The position numbers were made by a program, and so were the translations under genes. A DNA stretch of 48,131 nt from an uncultured Methanomicrobiales archaeon. Its GTDB lineage: Archaea > Halobacteriota > Methanomicrobia > Methanomicrobiales > Methanospirillaceae. Positions 8,200-17,758 of the stretch are shown here, piece after piece. The notes beneath the pieces are model-generated. The model had not been told where the DNA came from and did no database searches. It was given only the letters and a program-made list of their open reading frames with translations. How positions within the stretch are numbered: the first letter of the stretch is position 1; the number at the start of each line of letters is the position of its first letter. Where the stretch lies: the NCBI GenBank assembly GCA_903900025.1, contig CAIULN010000014.1, forward strand, positions 1 through 48,131. Reading direction: 5' to 3'.

Positions 8200-8661
8200 A
8201 TGAGATCGCTCATATGCTATGTTTCCGTGCACCACGGGAACACAAAAAAGGTCGCCGAAGCGATGGCACAGGAACTTGGTGCCGAATGCATACCGGTAAA
8301 GGAGTTGAAGGCAAAGGACATCGCGCCCTACGACCTGATCGGTTTTGGCTCCGGCATCTACTTCTCAAAGCACCACAGGAGCCTTCTGGATGCAATCGAT
8401 ACGCTCCCCCCGGCCACGGGCAAGAGGGCGTTTGTCTTCTCGACTGCCGGATTCCCGGCAGGAAAATTCATGTTCCACAGGGCACTCAAAACGAAACTGA
8501 GACAGAAGGGGTTTATTATCGCAGGGGAGTTTTCGTGCAGGGGGCTTGACACCTACAAGATCTTTGGGACGTTTGGCGGGATGAACAAGGGGCACCCGGA
8601 TGAGAATGATATAAAAAAGGCACAAGAGTCTGTGAAGGGAATTGCTAAAAATCTACCCTGA
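8200..8661 (+). CDS. Flavodoxin family protein
   Basis: A 153-residue flavodoxin-like FMN protein for low-potential electron transfer. The N-terminal phosphate-binding loop SVHHGNTKKVAEAM (residues 8-21) follows the first beta strand, and FGSGIYFSKHH and STAGFPAG correspond to the flavin-ring loops. Length matches short-chain flavodoxins. The start at 8200 follows GGCAGGTTG; a GTG ten codons upstream is less likely. A hairpin with a T tract lies just after the stop. Redox partners cannot be named; the ferredoxin and iron-sulfur flavoprotein nearby are possible but not linked by operon. Confidence 0.88.
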   Translation: MRSLICYVSVHHGNTKKVAEAMAQELGAECIPVKELKAKDIAPYDLIGFGSGIYFSKHHRSLLDAIDTLPPATGKRAFVFSTAGFPAGKFMFHRALKTKLRQKGFIIAGEFSCRGLDTYKIFGTFGGMNKGHPDENDIKKAQESVKGIAKNLP

Positions 8662-8688
8662 CGGGTAAATACGTTCAGGCATTTTTTT
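8654..8688 (+). terminator. Hairpin plus T tract after the flavodoxin gene
   Basis: TACCC-TGAC-GGGTA forms a 5-bp stem overlapping the stop codon, followed about 15 nt later by seven or eight T residues. The T tract alone could terminate archaeal transcription. It lies between convergent genes. Confidence 0.5.
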
Positions 8689-8876
8689 TACTGCATATCA
8701 GACCGGAGCCTGCCGGCTTTGCCGATATTCTCTAATTCGTGCTCATCGATCAGGATGGTGACCAGTTCCGGTCCGACTTTGAGCGTGCGCACGAGCGTAT
8801 CAGTGAATTCTTTTACAATCTTTCGTTTCTGGTCGACCGACCAGCCTTTTCTCATCTTGACGATAACAACGGGCAT
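8688..8876 (-). CDS. 4-oxalocrotonate tautomerase family protein
   Basis: A 62-residue protein starting MPVVIVKMRKGWSVDQK. Removal of the first Met exposes Pro as the N-terminal residue, which is the catalytic base of this superfamily. The basic KMRKGW and the (V/I)xxFTDTLVRTL helix match. Two adjacent ATGs exist; the second (8876) puts Pro at position 2 and is 6 nt from AAGGTG, so it is preferred. The enzyme would interconvert enol and keto forms of a small organic acid; the substrate is unknown. It converges on the flavodoxin gene. Confidence 0.85.
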   Translation of the reverse strand: MPVVIVKMRKGWSVDQKRKIVKEFTDTLVRTLKVGPELVTILIDEHELENIGKAGRLRSDMQ

Positions 8877-8970
8877 CATGACACCTTGGGTTCCGGAAGG
8901 GTAGGATGCGGGAGTATTTAGGGACTGCGAGAGAAGAAGGAGGTAAGAGTAAAAAAACGCCCCGCCTCTC

Positions 8971-10590
8971 TCAGACCGAACGGAGTTTCTCACCGAACCA
9001 GGGGAGGAGGTCCTTTTTCCTGGACATCATGTTCCCCAGCCGGATTGGCTGTTCCGTAAGCGCCAGTCTCGTGAGGAGATGGCCTTCCGCTGCCGCGAAG
9101 AGCTCACTTCCGTTTTCCACAACGCTGGTGAACATCCCCATGTAGAAGTCCACGCCCTGCTGCACGCGCAGCCTTCTAAGCTCCAGTCCGATCTCATCCG
9201 CATGTTCCTGCGTAAATGTAAAAGAGGGGACCATTACCTGCGCAATAATCACCCGCCTGCCGAAGAGTTCATAGCGTTTCGTGTCCCGCGTCAGCAGATC
9301 CTCCATCGTGGCGCCGGAAAGGTTCATCCCTTTCTCCAGGAGGGCAGTCCCGAATGCGACCGGGTCAATGCCTGCGATGGGAGTGAGGTATGCCACCGCT
9401 TCCTTATCATCTGTCGTGGTCGTGGACATCCGCAGGACAAGCGTATCCGAAAGGATGCCCGCAAGGAGGATGCCTGCAAGGGCGGGTGAGGGGGTGATGC
9501 TGCCCTCGCGGTATTTCTGGGTGATGATGGTGGAGGTGGAGCCGACCGGGTCGTTTAAAAATTTCACCGGCTTTAAGGTTGACATGGCGCCGAGCCGGTG
9601 GTGGTCGATGATCTCGAGGATCTCTGCATCATCGATCCCGTCCACCGCCTGCGTAAACTCGTTATGGTCGAGCAGGATGACCGGTTTATGCACGTCGGAA
9701 AGGAGCGTTGTGCGTGTCACGATGCCGCGGAGCGACCCGTCTTTGTCCACAACGCAGGCGGAACGGAACTTCGAATTGTAAACCGTGAGTTTTGCCTGCG
9801 TGATGGTATCGGAAAGCGAGAGGCGGGGGATGTCGGTCTCCATCACCAAGCGTGCGGGGAGCGAGAGGTTGATCATCGTCCCGACACCGAACGCATCGAG
9901 ATCGGTGGAAATGAGCGATACCCCCCGCGCCCCTGCCTCACGGTGTACCCGTGGACCAACCTGCGCCCCGTCTGCGATGATGAGCCCCGCAATGCCGGAC
10001 GCAACCAGCGCGCGCTGCAGCGGTTCATTGTCACCGATCACCGCGATGTCCTTTCCCGTCAGCTTCTTTCTCGCAGCATCGGGAGCATCAATCGCAATAA
10101 AGACCCTCCCTCCGAATGTTTCCGTTGCCCTCACCAGCACGCGGGCAGAGAGTATCCTGGCGAGGGTGTCAAGCGGGAGCGGCGCGATCGCAAGCTCGCC
10201 GATCTTCAACCGGCGGACATACGCACGGGCGAGCCCGTGCTCACTTACAACGCCCACGAGCTTCCCCCGGTCATCGGTGACCGGCACGTTCCTGATGTCG
10301 TGCGTGTCCATGAGCGCTGCAACATCAACCGCAGGTACGTCTTCTGTCACGCTGATCCGCGCAATCTTTAAATCGGAGACGCGGGGTTCCACACTCTCGA
10401 CCAGCACCGGGGGTTTCATGCCAAATGATTCGAGCGCAAAACATGTCTCCGCGTTCAGCTCCCCGCATCGGGCGGCGACATACTTCCCCGGTTCCGCGTG
10501 GTTTTTAAACGCTGCGTACCCGATCACGCTCGCGATGCAGTCCGTATCCGGCTGCCGGTGACCGATGACCAATACCTTGTCCAGGTTCAT
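8971..10590 (-). CDS. Manganese-dependent inorganic pyrophosphatase with CBS-DRTGG-CBS insert
   Basis: A 539-residue family II (DHH) pyrophosphatase, which hydrolyses pyrophosphate from biosynthetic reactions. The metal-binding GHRQPDTDCIASVIGYA opens the protein. A long insert follows: a CBS motif (about residues 70-130), a DRTGG-like domain, and a second CBS motif around NSKFRSACVVDKDGSLRGIV. The DHH element is IIDHHRLG and the C-terminal DHHA2 domain ends in MMSRKKDLLPW. In known relatives the CBS insert binds adenine nucleotides and regulates activity, so energy-charge control is likely by family knowledge. The start MNLDKVL (10590) fits the family; MTGGM four codons upstream is possible because GGAGG is too close to 10590. 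Confidence 0.92.
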   Translation of the reverse strand: MNLDKVLVIGHRQPDTDCIASVIGYAAFKNHAEPGKYVAARCGELNAETCFALESFGMKPPVLVESVEPRVSDLKIARISVTEDVPAVDVAALMDTHDIRNVPVTDDRGKLVGVVSEHGLARAYVRRLKIGELAIAPLPLDTLARILSARVLVRATETFGGRVFIAIDAPDAARKKLTGKDIAVIGDNEPLQRALVASGIAGLIIADGAQVGPRVHREAGARGVSLISTDLDAFGVGTMINLSLPARLVMETDIPRLSLSDTITQAKLTVYNSKFRSACVVDKDGSLRGIVTRTTLLSDVHKPVILLDHNEFTQAVDGIDDAEILEIIDHHRLGAMSTLKPVKFLNDPVGSTSTIITQKYREGSITPSPALAGILLAGILSDTLVLRMSTTTTDDKEAVAYLTPIAGIDPVAFGTALLEKGMNLSGATMEDLLTRDTKRYELFGRRVIIAQVMVPSFTFTQEHADEIGLELRRLRVQQGVDFYMGMFTSVVENGSELFAAAEGHLLTRLALTEQPIRLGNMMSRKKDLLPWFGEKLRSV

Positions 10591-10705
10591 TCCTCCCGTC
10601 ATTGTACTCTTTTTCACTAGGATTGGAGGGGAGTGAATAAATAATGTCGCGGCGGGGACGTAGATAGAACATTTCACCTCCTCATCACCTCATGCCCGAA
10701 AAGTA

Positions 10706-10716
10706 GTTTCTATAAC
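10706..10716 (+). promoter_or_regulatory. TATA element upstream of uvrA
   Basis: TTTCTATAACG is centred about 34 bp before the uvrA ATG, giving a predicted leader of roughly 8 nt. The same TATAAC element, with a downstream ATTC(C)TTAGCA, is found before uvrB. Confidence 0.45.
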
Positions 10717-10745
10717 GATCAAACGCTATTCTTAGCAACACCAGC

Positions 10746-13553
10746 ATGAAAAATATCATCATCAGGGGCGCACGCCAGCACAACTTAAAAAATATCAGTG
10801 TCGAAATACCCCGCGACAAGCTCGTCGTGATCACCGGTGTCTCCGGTTCCGGTAAATCGACGCTCGCGTTCGATACCCTGTATGCCGAGGGGCAGCGGCG
10901 GTACGTCGAGTCGCTCTCCACGTATGCCCGCCAGTTTTTAGGGCTCATGCACAAGCCGGACGTGGACAGCATCGAAGGGCTCTCGCCCGCGATCTCGATC
11001 GAGCAGAAGACGACGAGCAAGAACCCCCGCAGCACGGTCGGGACAACGACCGAGATCTACGATTACCTCCGCCTCCTCTACGCCCGGATCGGGACCCCCT
11101 ACTGCCCTGAACATACTATCCCGATCGCCGCCCAGACACCGGATAAGATCGTCGACCTGATCGCTGCAGAGCATTCAGGGATGGTCACGATCCTTTCCCC
11201 CATTGTCCGGCAGAAGAAGGGGACGTACCAGCAGCTCCTCCGTGACCTCAACAGGGAGGGATATGCGCGGGTCCGGGTCAACAGGGAGATCCTCCGCACC
11301 GATGAGGAGATCAATCTGGAGCGGTACAAAAAACAGGACATCGAGATCGTGATCGACCGGCTGGATACATCCGACCGCCCGCGCCTCGCCGAGGCCGTGG
11401 AGAACGCGCTGAAAAAGTCAGACGGGCTCGTGCTCGTTGCCGGCGAACAGGGCAACGAATCGACGTACTCCTCACTCATGGCGTGCCCGGTCTGCGGCCT
11501 CGCGTTCGAGGAACTCCAGCCACGGATGTTCTCGTTCAACAGCCCGTTCGGCGCCTGCGAGGAGTGCCATGGCCTTGGGGTGAAGATGGAGTTCGACCCC
11601 GACCTGATCATCCCGGACAAGTGCCGTTGCATCGCGGATGGCGCTGTCGCCCCGTACCGGAACCCGATGGACGGGTTCCGCGGGCAGTACCTCGCGACCG
11701 TGGCAAAGCATTTCGGGTTTGATGTCATGACACCGATTAAGGACCTGACTACAGAACAGTACAACGCCCTGATGTACGGCTCGTCGGAACGGATGAAGTT
11801 CTCGATGAGCATGAAGAACGGGGACGCTTACTGGTCTCATACCGGTGAGTGGGAGGGGCTCCTCCCGCAGACGGCACGGCTGTATGCCCAGACCCAGTCC
11901 GAGTACCGGAAGCGCGAGCTCGAGAGCTACATGAGGGTGTTTGACTGCCCGGCATGCGGGGGAAAACGGCTCAAGAAGAAGGTGCTTTCGGTCCGCATCA
12001 ACGGCAGGTCCATCATCGATGTGACCGACCTGTCCGTCAGCGGGTGCATCACCTTCTTTGAGAAGCTCAACCTGACAAAAAAGGAAGAAGAGATCGCCCG
12101 GCAGATCGTAAAGGAGATCAAAAGCAGGCTGGACTTTTTGGAAAAGGTCGGGCTGGGGTACCTGACGCTCTCGCGCACTGCCGGCACGCTCTCCGGCGGT
12201 GAGGCGCAGCGGATCCGGCTTGCCACCCAGATCGGCTCGAACCTGATGGGCGTCCTCTACGTGCTGGACGAGCCCTCGATCGGGCTCCACCAGCGGGACA
12301 ACCGGAAGCTGATCGGCACGCTCCGCACGCTCCGTGACCTCGGCAACACCCTGATCGTCGTCGAGCATGACGAAGACATGATCCGGTCCGCCGACCATGT
12401 GATCGATATGGGGCCCGGCGCCGGCCTCCACGGCGGAGCGATCGTTGCGGAGGGAACGCCTCAGCAGATCGAGAAGTGCAATACGTCGCTCACCGGGCAG
12501 TATCTTGCCGGTGTCAAAGCGATCGATGTTCCGCCCCGCCGCAGGGCGGGAGAGCGGTATATTACCGTTAAAGGCTGCCGGGAGAACAACTTAAAAAACA
12601 TCGATGCGAAGATCCCGATCGGGCTCCTTACCGTAGTGACAGGTGTTTCAGGCAGCGGGAAGTCGACGCTCATTTACGAGACCCTCTACAAGGGGATGAT
12701 GCGGATCCTTCACGAATCCCGCGAACCTGTCGGGGCCCATGACGGGATCACGTGTGATTCGACGATCGACAAGGTGATCGTGATTGACCAGTCTCCGATC
12801 GGCAGGACACCGCGGAGCAACCCGGCGACCTATACCAAGGTCTTCGATGACATCCGCACGATCTTTGCAGAAACAAAGGAAGCAAAGATGCGGGGCTACC
12901 GCCCGGGCAGGTTCTCGTTCAACCTACGGGGCGGGCGGTGCGAGGCATGCGAGGGCGACGGGCTGATCCGGATCGAGATGAACTTCCTGCCTGACGTCTT
13001 TATCGAGTGCGAGGAGTGCAAGGGCAGGCGCTACAACCGCGAGACCCTTGAGGTGAAATACAAGGGAAAGTCAATCGCTGACGTGCTGGGCATGAGCGTG
13101 GAGGAGGCGATGTCACACTTTGCCAATATCCCTTCCATCCGGGGCAAACTGGAGCTGCTCATCCGGGTCGGGCTCGACTACATCAAGCTTGGCCAGAGCG
13201 CCACCACGCTCTCCGGCGGTGAGGCGCAGCGGATCAAGCTGACGAGGGAGCTGGCAAAAAGGGCGACCGGCAAGACGCTCTATCTCCTTGATGAACCCAC
13301 CACGGGGCTCCACTTTGATGATACCAAGAAGCTGATCAAGGTGCTCGACGACCTTGTGGCAAAGGGGAACACGGTGGTCGTGATCGAGCATAACCTTGAC
13401 GTGATCAAGTCCGCTGACCACATTATCGACATCGGGCCTGACGGCGGCGATGCCGGCGGTGAGATTGTTGCGACCGGGACGCCGGAAGCGGTGGCAGGGA
13501 ACCCTGCAAGTTACACCGGGCAGTTCTTAAAACCGATGCTGCAGCGTGCATGA
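10746..13553 (+). CDS. uvrA: Excinuclease ABC subunit A
   Basis: A 935-residue DNA-damage recognition ATPase of nucleotide excision repair. It has two ABC modules: Walker [10 protein letters not shown] near residue 32 and again near residue 636, with two LSGGEAQRI signatures. Zinc-binding cysteines appear in [36 protein letters not shown] and ECEECKG. Length and order match bacterial-type UvrA, a gene many methanogens are thought to have acquired from bacteria. No strong ribosome site precedes the ATG; a TATA element at 10706-10716 suggests a very short leader. The stop overlaps the uvrC start as ATGA, so the two are cotranscribed. Identification is secure. Confidence 0.98.
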   Translation: MKNIIIRGARQHNLKNISVEIPRDKLVVITGVSGSGKSTLAFDTLYAEGQRRYVESLSTYARQFLGLMHKPDVDSIEGLSPAISIEQKTTSKNPRSTVGTTTEIYDYLRLLYARIGTPYCPEHTIPIAAQTPDKIVDLIAAEHSGMVTILSPIVRQKKGTYQQLLRDLNREGYARVRVNREILRTDEEINLERYKKQDIEIVIDRLDTSDRPRLAEAVENALKKSDGLVLVAGEQGNESTYSSLMACPVCGLAFEELQPRMFSFNSPFGACEECHGLGVKMEFDPDLIIPDKCRCIADGAVAPYRNPMDGFRGQYLATVAKHFGFDVMTPIKDLTTEQYNALMYGSSERMKFSMSMKNGDAYWSHTGEWEGLLPQTARLYAQTQSEYRKRELESYMRVFDCPACGGKRLKKKVLSVRINGRSIIDVTDLSVSGCITFFEKLNLTKKEEEIARQIVKEIKSRLDFLEKVGLGYLTLSRTAGTLSGGEAQRIRLATQIGSNLMGVLYVLDEPSIGLHQRDNRKLIGTLRTLRDLGNTLIVVEHDEDMIRSADHVIDMGPGAGLHGGAIVAEGTPQQIEKCNTSLTGQYLAGVKAIDVPPRRRAGERYITVKGCRENNLKNIDAKIPIGLLTVVTGVSGSGKSTLIYETLYKGMMRILHESREPVGAHDGITCDSTIDKVIVIDQSPIGRTPRSNPATYTKVFDDIRTIFAETKEAKMRGYRPGRFSFNLRGGRCEACEGDGLIRIEMNFLPDVFIECEECKGRRYNRETLEVKYKGKSIADVLGMSVEEAMSHFANIPSIRGKLELLIRVGLDYIKLGQSATTLSGGEAQRIKLTRELAKRATGKTLYLLDEPTTGLHFDDTKKLIKVLDDLVAKGNTVVVIEHNLDVIKSADHIIDIGPDGGDAGGEIVATGTPEAVAGNPASYTGQFLKPMLQRA

Positions 13554-15148
13554 CCTCCCCCCCCTCACTCCCCCATGCCCCCGGCTGCTACCTGTTTTCC
13601 GACAATGGCGGCGCGATCATCTACGTGGGAAAGGCAAAGGACATCAGAAAGCGGGTGGGGAGCTATTTCCAGAAGACCGGTCACGACACCAGAACCAGCA
13701 GCCTGATCTCCCGCATTGCGTCCGTTGATTTCGTCGTGACGACGAGCGAGGTGGAGGCGCTCCTGCTCGAAAATAACCTGATCAAGAAGCACCAGCCCCG
13801 CTACAATATCGACTTAAAAGACGCAAAACGGTTCGCATACATCGAGCTCTCATCCGATGAGTTCCCGCGGATCGGGATTGCACGGAAGGCAAAAGGGGAC
13901 GGGACGTATTTCGGCCCGTTCGTCTCGGCAGCCGAGCGCGATGCCGTGCTCCGGGTGGTAAAAAAGGTCTTCTGCCTCCGCTCGTGCAGGAGACTGCCAA
14001 AACGGGCATGCCTCCGCTACCATATGAAGTCGTGCAGCGCCCCGTGCATCGGGGCGATCGGCGCGGCGGAGTACCGCGTACAGGTGGAACGGGCAGCCGC
14101 CCTGCTGAAAGGGAAAGGAAGCGATCTTGTCAGGTCGCTGAAAGCCGGGATGGCGGAAAGCTCGCAGCGGCAGGAGTTTGAAAAAGCGCTTGCCCTGCGC
14201 AACCAGATCACCGCGATCGAGCGCCTTTCACTGCGCCAGCACGTCGAGCGCCCCCGGGGGACTGATCAGGACGTGATCTCCTACATGGTCGCCGGCGGCA
14301 CGGTCTTTCTGATGATATTTTCCGTAGAGAAGGGGCTGCTGTCCGGAAAACAGGAGTACCGCTTCGGTGCACACGGGGACTTTTTCGAGGAGTTCCTCGT
14401 CCAGTACTACGCCGACCATCCCCCTCCGTCAGAACTGATCCTCCCGCACGGGGTCGATGCCGCGCTGATTGAATACTTTTCGCAAAAGAAGGGGTCAGCG
14501 GTTCAGGTGACCGCTCCGAAGATCGGTGACAAGAAGAGGCTGATCGAGCTGGTGAATAAAAACATCGAACATGCATTCTTCCGTGACGAGCTGAAGGTGC
14601 AGGAGCTTCAGGCTGCACTCGGTCTCCCCCTGTCCCCCGCGGTCATCGAGTGCTTCGATATCTCGCACCTCTCCGGCACATCGATGGTCGGGTCGATGGT
14701 GCAGTTTTGCAACGGCCGACCGGACAAGAACAACTACCGGCGGTTCCGGATCAGGACTGTTGCGGGGATCGATGACGTCGCATCCATCGCCGAGATCGTG
14801 AAGCGCCGGTACCAGCGGCTGGCAGACGAGGGTGCAGCCATGCCAGACCTGGTCATCATTGATGGCGGGAAAGGACAGCTCTCTGCAGCGCTCGATGCGA
14901 TCAGGGGCATTTGCCTTGAAATGCCCGTCATTGCCATTGCCAAGCAGGAGGACGATGTCTACCTGCCCGGAGAGGTGCTCCCGCGCCGGCTCGACAGGAA
15001 GGGGATGGCGCTGCACTACCTGCAGGAGATCCGCAACGAGGCGCACCGGTTCGCGGTGAGCTACCACCGGCTGCTGAGGGGGAAGCGGATGGCGGGGAAT
15101 GACGGTCGCACTGCTCAAAAGAAAAAGATCCCATCACGATCCGGTTGA
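13550..15148 (+). CDS. uvrC: Excinuclease ABC subunit C, lacking the C-terminal HhH domain
   Basis: A 532-residue dual-incision nuclease of excision repair. The N-terminal GIY-YIG domain begins PGCYLFSDNGGAIIYVGKAK. The Cys cluster CRRLPKRACLRY-x-MKSCSAPC, which holds an iron-sulfur cluster in studied UvrCs, lies at about residues 147-165. A UVR-type UvrB-interacting helix follows (QRQEFEKALALRNQI). The RNase-H-like 5' nuclease has ECFDISHLSG, DLVIIDGGKGQ and NEAHRFAVSYHR. The protein ends about 25 residues after that, so the tandem helix-hairpin-helix domain of bacterial UvrC (about 60-80 residues) is absent. It starts inside the uvrA stop (ATGA overlap). Confidence 0.96.
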   Translation: MTSPPSLPHAPGCYLFSDNGGAIIYVGKAKDIRKRVGSYFQKTGHDTRTSSLISRIASVDFVVTTSEVEALLLENNLIKKHQPRYNIDLKDAKRFAYIELSSDEFPRIGIARKAKGDGTYFGPFVSAAERDAVLRVVKKVFCLRSCRRLPKRACLRYHMKSCSAPCIGAIGAAEYRVQVERAAALLKGKGSDLVRSLKAGMAESSQRQEFEKALALRNQITAIERLSLRQHVERPRGTDQDVISYMVAGGTVFLMIFSVEKGLLSGKQEYRFGAHGDFFEEFLVQYYADHPPPSELILPHGVDAALIEYFSQKKGSAVQVTAPKIGDKKRLIELVNKNIEHAFFRDELKVQELQAALGLPLSPAVIECFDISHLSGTSMVGSMVQFCNGRPDKNNYRRFRIRTVAGIDDVASIAEIVKRRYQRLADEGAAMPDLVIIDGGKGQLSAALDAIRGICLEMPVIAIAKQEDDVYLPGEVLPRRLDRKGMALHYLQEIRNEAHRFAVSYHRLLRGKRMAGNDGRTAQKKKIPSRSG

Positions 15149-15263
15149 AAAGCGTGCGGCACGTGCGGGACCCGTGTTATGAGGGTGGCTGGCATGCAGG
15201 CAGGTGGTGGTGCAGAAAAAGCGGGATTTATCTGTATTGCGACGGGAACAGTATTGGTACTGT

Positions 15264-15488
15264 ATGAAAGTGATTATCGATCGTGCAGCCTGTGTGAGCT
15301 GCAGGACATGCTCCGACACGTGCCCACTGTTATTTGAAGAGAACCAAAAAGACACGTTCAGCCAGATCGTCGAGAAATTCCGGCTGGACGGGAACATTGC
15401 GGAAGGTGTGCCACCGGCAGAAATGGAAGATTGTGCCCGCGATGCGGTGGATCTCTGCCCGGTGCAGATCATCACGATTGAAGAATAA
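15264..15488 (+). CDS. Ferredoxin, single [4Fe-4S] type
   Basis: A 74-residue electron carrier. Cluster ligands are C10, C13 and C16 in the C-x2-C-x2-C motif, plus C65 in the CPVQII element. C20 and C57 are placed like the disulfide pair of Pyrococcus and Desulfovibrio single-cluster ferredoxins. An Ile/Val-rich N-terminal strand and the IITIEE tail are typical. The start at 15264 is the usual short N-terminus; an in-frame extension to 15204 is Arg-rich and unlike the family. Redox partners are unknown; several flavoproteins occur within 10 kb but no operon links them. Confidence in the fold is high. Confidence 0.9.
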   Translation: MKVIIDRAACVSCRTCSDTCPLLFEENQKDTFSQIVEKFRLDGNIAEGVPPAEMEDCARDAVDLCPVQIITIEE

Positions 15489-15886
15489 TCCCTTTTTGCA
15501 GACCACCGTGCGGGCGGTTGTGCACCGCGTGCGGACAAGCGCCCAAACCGGAACCATCCGTCATGAACCCTCTCTTTAGTGCCAGTGGTTCGTGCATGAC
15601 CCCCTGTTCAGAACATTCCCTGACCTGGCCAGGTACCCGTTCGTCTCCCGGATCGGCACGGGTTTTGGTTCCTCCGGCATAACACATTACACCGTGGGCA
15701 TTCGATACTTGGCATTCCTCCAGTCCGATATTTATACCTCGCCTGAGCGTGACGGTTTTCCTGTCAGGGGGATCCGGGACCGGTGGCGGATATACAAGGG
15801 AAGAGACTTCTCCCGATCCCGCCGGCTAACGCATGCAGGGGAACAACCATAATGCATGGAATACAACAGGAGAGCAGGGAGGATCC
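15489..15886. other. Intergenic region between ferredoxin and lipoprotein genes
   Basis: About 400 bp without a convincing gene; the short open frames here lack ribosome sites and family-like sequence. Near the start is a T run (15491-15496). An AT-rich TATA-like GATATTTATACC lies at 15727-15738, which would give the lipoprotein message a leader of roughly 130 nt. A 5-bp inverted repeat GCGGT-TGTGC-ACCGC occurs around 15513-15529. No RNA gene was recognised. Confidence 0.4.
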
Positions 15887-16252
15887 ATGAAAGGTACCGC
15901 AGGTATCATCGTTCTTCTCATCGCCATTGCATTCTGTGCCGGGTGCACTGGCACAACGGTACGGGAGAGCCCGCAGGGAGATCTCCGTGCGCATTACGAG
16001 TTCAGGCAGTGCTGGTCGCCCACGATCGGCTGCTACGAGCAGGTCTCCGGCTATGTCTATAATGCGGGGACAATGCCGGCAGACAATGTGGTGCTCCATT
16101 TCAATCTGGTGAATACAAAGACCGGCACGATCCGGGACTCAGAATCCGTTTTTATCGGCTCGATTACGCCGGGAGATTCCCGGACCTATGAGGCAGTGCT
16201 TGATGGCGAGTGCACCGAAGAGTACCGGGTCGATTTCCTGTTCGGGAAATAA
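15887..16252 (+). CDS. Secreted lipoprotein with a FxLYD-like domain
   Basis: A 121-residue protein with a signal peptide ending in a lipobox-like FCAGC (Cys near residue 19), suggesting a lipid-anchored exterior protein. The mature part EQVSGYVYNAGTMPADNVVL followed by SITPGDSRTYEAVLDG resembles the FxLYD/immunoglobulin-like modules of many archaeal and bacterial surface proteins. The start at 15887 is supported by GGGAGGATCC directly upstream. T tracts after the stop act as a likely terminator. The specific role is unknown. Confidence 0.8.
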   Translation: MKGTAGIIVLLIAIAFCAGCTGTTVRESPQGDLRAHYEFRQCWSPTIGCYEQVSGYVYNAGTMPADNVVLHFNLVNTKTGTIRDSESVFIGSITPGDSRTYEAVLDGECTEEYRVDFLFGK

Positions 16253-16265
16253 TAGTATACGCGCA

Positions 16266-16297
16266 AATTTTTTAATGGGATTTTTTTATTTTTTTCC
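16266..16297 (+). terminator. Oligo-T terminator after the lipoprotein gene
   Basis: Three runs of T (six to seven each) occur within 32 bp directly downstream of the stop at 16252. This is the usual form of archaeal termination signal. Confidence 0.6.
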
Positions 16298-16407
16298 TAT
16301 CATCTCACAATCGCTGGCGGGAAACGGCGGCACGAAAAATACCATGCCCACTCTGCAGGGTGAAGTATTAATAAAAAGCAACCGGAAGAGGGAATTTCTC
16401 CCAAAAC

Positions 16408-17079
16408 TTATTGTATCCAGCCCATCTTGACATGCCATTCGTATTCGTGAGGCCAGCGGTCTTTGTTGTACTTCACCAGCTGGCAGAAGTAGTCACGTTT
16501 CTGCCGGTGGATCTCGTCCTGCTCCGGGTATTTGTGCTCTCCCCTGATGGATCGGGCGAGTTTCTCCCCCATCTTATATGCATCCTGGATCGCCAGCCCG
16601 AGTGCGCCGGGGTCCCTGCCGATGGCGACGCCGACATCACCGATCGCCGTTGCCCCAAGCGTTGTGAGCACACGGTTCATGTAGCCGACCACCCAGTCCT
16701 GGTTGCTCCCCCCGGCAGTGCAGACCGAACAGCCGTACTTTCCCGTAAGCATCTGGCAGTGGATGGCGTCCGCCATGCGGTCGAACATCGCCTTCATCGG
16801 TGCCGGCACGGAGTCGATAAAGTTCGGGGCGCCCAGCACAATCCCGTCCACGTTCATGATCCGGTCAAAGAGGTCGGGGAAATCATCGAGAAGCGTGCAC
16901 TCCCCGGACTGGTAACAGGTGCCACACGCAGTGCAGTACTCGATGTGCAGCTTGTACAGGTCGACCAGCTCTGTCTCGGCTCCCCCCTCCGCTTTTGCAC
17001 CTTCAAGCACGGCGTTGACCAGTTTGAGGGTATTGCTCTCATTTCCCCTCGGGCTTGCGTTGATTCCAATGACTTTCAT
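16408..17079 (-). CDS. Iron-sulfur flavoprotein, NADPH-dependent FMN reductase family
   Basis: A 223-residue flavoprotein like methanogen Isf. The N-terminus MKVIGINASPRGNESNTLKL carries the FMN phosphate loop. A compact cluster motif C49-x2-C52-x2-C55-x5-C61 binds a [4Fe-4S] cluster in the family. Downstream, GIVLGAPNFIDSVPAPMKAM provides the flavin-ring contacts. Isf proteins accept electrons from ferredoxin and have been linked to oxygen or peroxide detoxification; which applies here is unknown. The start at 17079 is preceded by AGAAGGATC. It is convergent with the lipoprotein gene. Confidence in the family is high. Confidence 0.92.
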   Translation of the reverse strand: MKVIGINASPRGNESNTLKLVNAVLEGAKAEGGAETELVDLYKLHIEYCTACGTCYQSGECTLLDDFPDLFDRIMNVDGIVLGAPNFIDSVPAPMKAMFDRMADAIHCQMLTGKYGCSVCTAGGSNQDWVVGYMNRVLTTLGATAIGDVGVAIGRDPGALGLAIQDAYKMGEKLARSIRGEHKYPEQDEIHRQKRDYFCQLVKYNKDRWPHEYEWHVKMGWIQ

Positions 17080-17289
17080 ACATGATCCTTCTGTTGTAAA
17101 TCCGGAATCGGTGGGGCAAGGAGATAAGGGTGTTGATCGGATTGGGGATGGGTACACAGGAGGCAGGGAGCTGGCACGGACAGAAAAAACCATCACTGTT
17201 TCAATAATTAAATTCTCTTGTACGGCAATCAGATGTTCATTGTGTGCCCGGATCCCCGAACCATTGCAGGACTCACCCGTTCAGCCGGA

Positions 17290-17565
17290 TTACTTTTCCG
17301 GTCTGAAATGGGCAGATTGTCCGCTCGATATCAGCCCTTTTCGTGCCTCCATGATCCATTGTCTGATAACCGGATAGTGCCCCTCACAGAGAAAATTGGA
17401 GCCATGGGCATCCTCCCATGCAACGGGTTCGGTACACCCCTTAAAGATGCAGGTGCCGGTTTTATTTGTCCGGATCCTTTGATAACGGTCAATATCAGGA
17501 ATGAATGTGATCACGGTATAGGTACCGATGAGTTCCTTTAAGCGGGGGAGGGCATCTGCCGGCAT
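17290..17565 (-). CDS. Small protein with a putative Cys3-His metal site
   Basis: A 91-residue protein of no recognised family. The C-terminal half contains C39-x4-C44-x15-C60-x2-H63, spacing that suits a structural zinc site. The N-terminus PRLKELIGTYTVITFIPDID looks like an alpha-beta start. It stands alone, with about 210 bp between its stop and the flavoprotein start, and there is no obvious ribosome site, so a leaderless message is likely. It may be a lineage-specific DNA- or protein-binding factor, but this is speculation. Confidence 0.55.
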   Translation of the reverse strand: MPADALPRLKELIGTYTVITFIPDIDRYQRIRTNKTGTCIFKGCTEPVAWEDAHGSNFLCEGHYPVIRQWIMEARKGLISSGQSAHFRPEK

Positions 17566-17758
17566 ACGCGGATATGTGAGCTATGGACGATTCCGCCAGA
17601 TAATCATAGTGGCGATCATGGACTGAAGGATACGTCCCCTGAGATTACGCGGATTCATGGTATCGCAAGACATCGTGTTCTGCTCTTTTTTGAGCGGTTC
17701 TGTCCCCTTTTTTTGATGCTCGCCCGCAACTCCGTTCTCCCCCCGTGTCCCCACCCTC

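Noticed and set aside
11472-12431. A 319-codon minus-strand frame within uvrA
   Set aside because: Antisense shadow of uvrA with no family-like motifs.
15148-15264. Search for a frameshifted helix-hairpin-helix tail of UvrC
   Set aside because: No hairpin-like G-(I/V)-G sequence was found in any frame before the ferredoxin gene.
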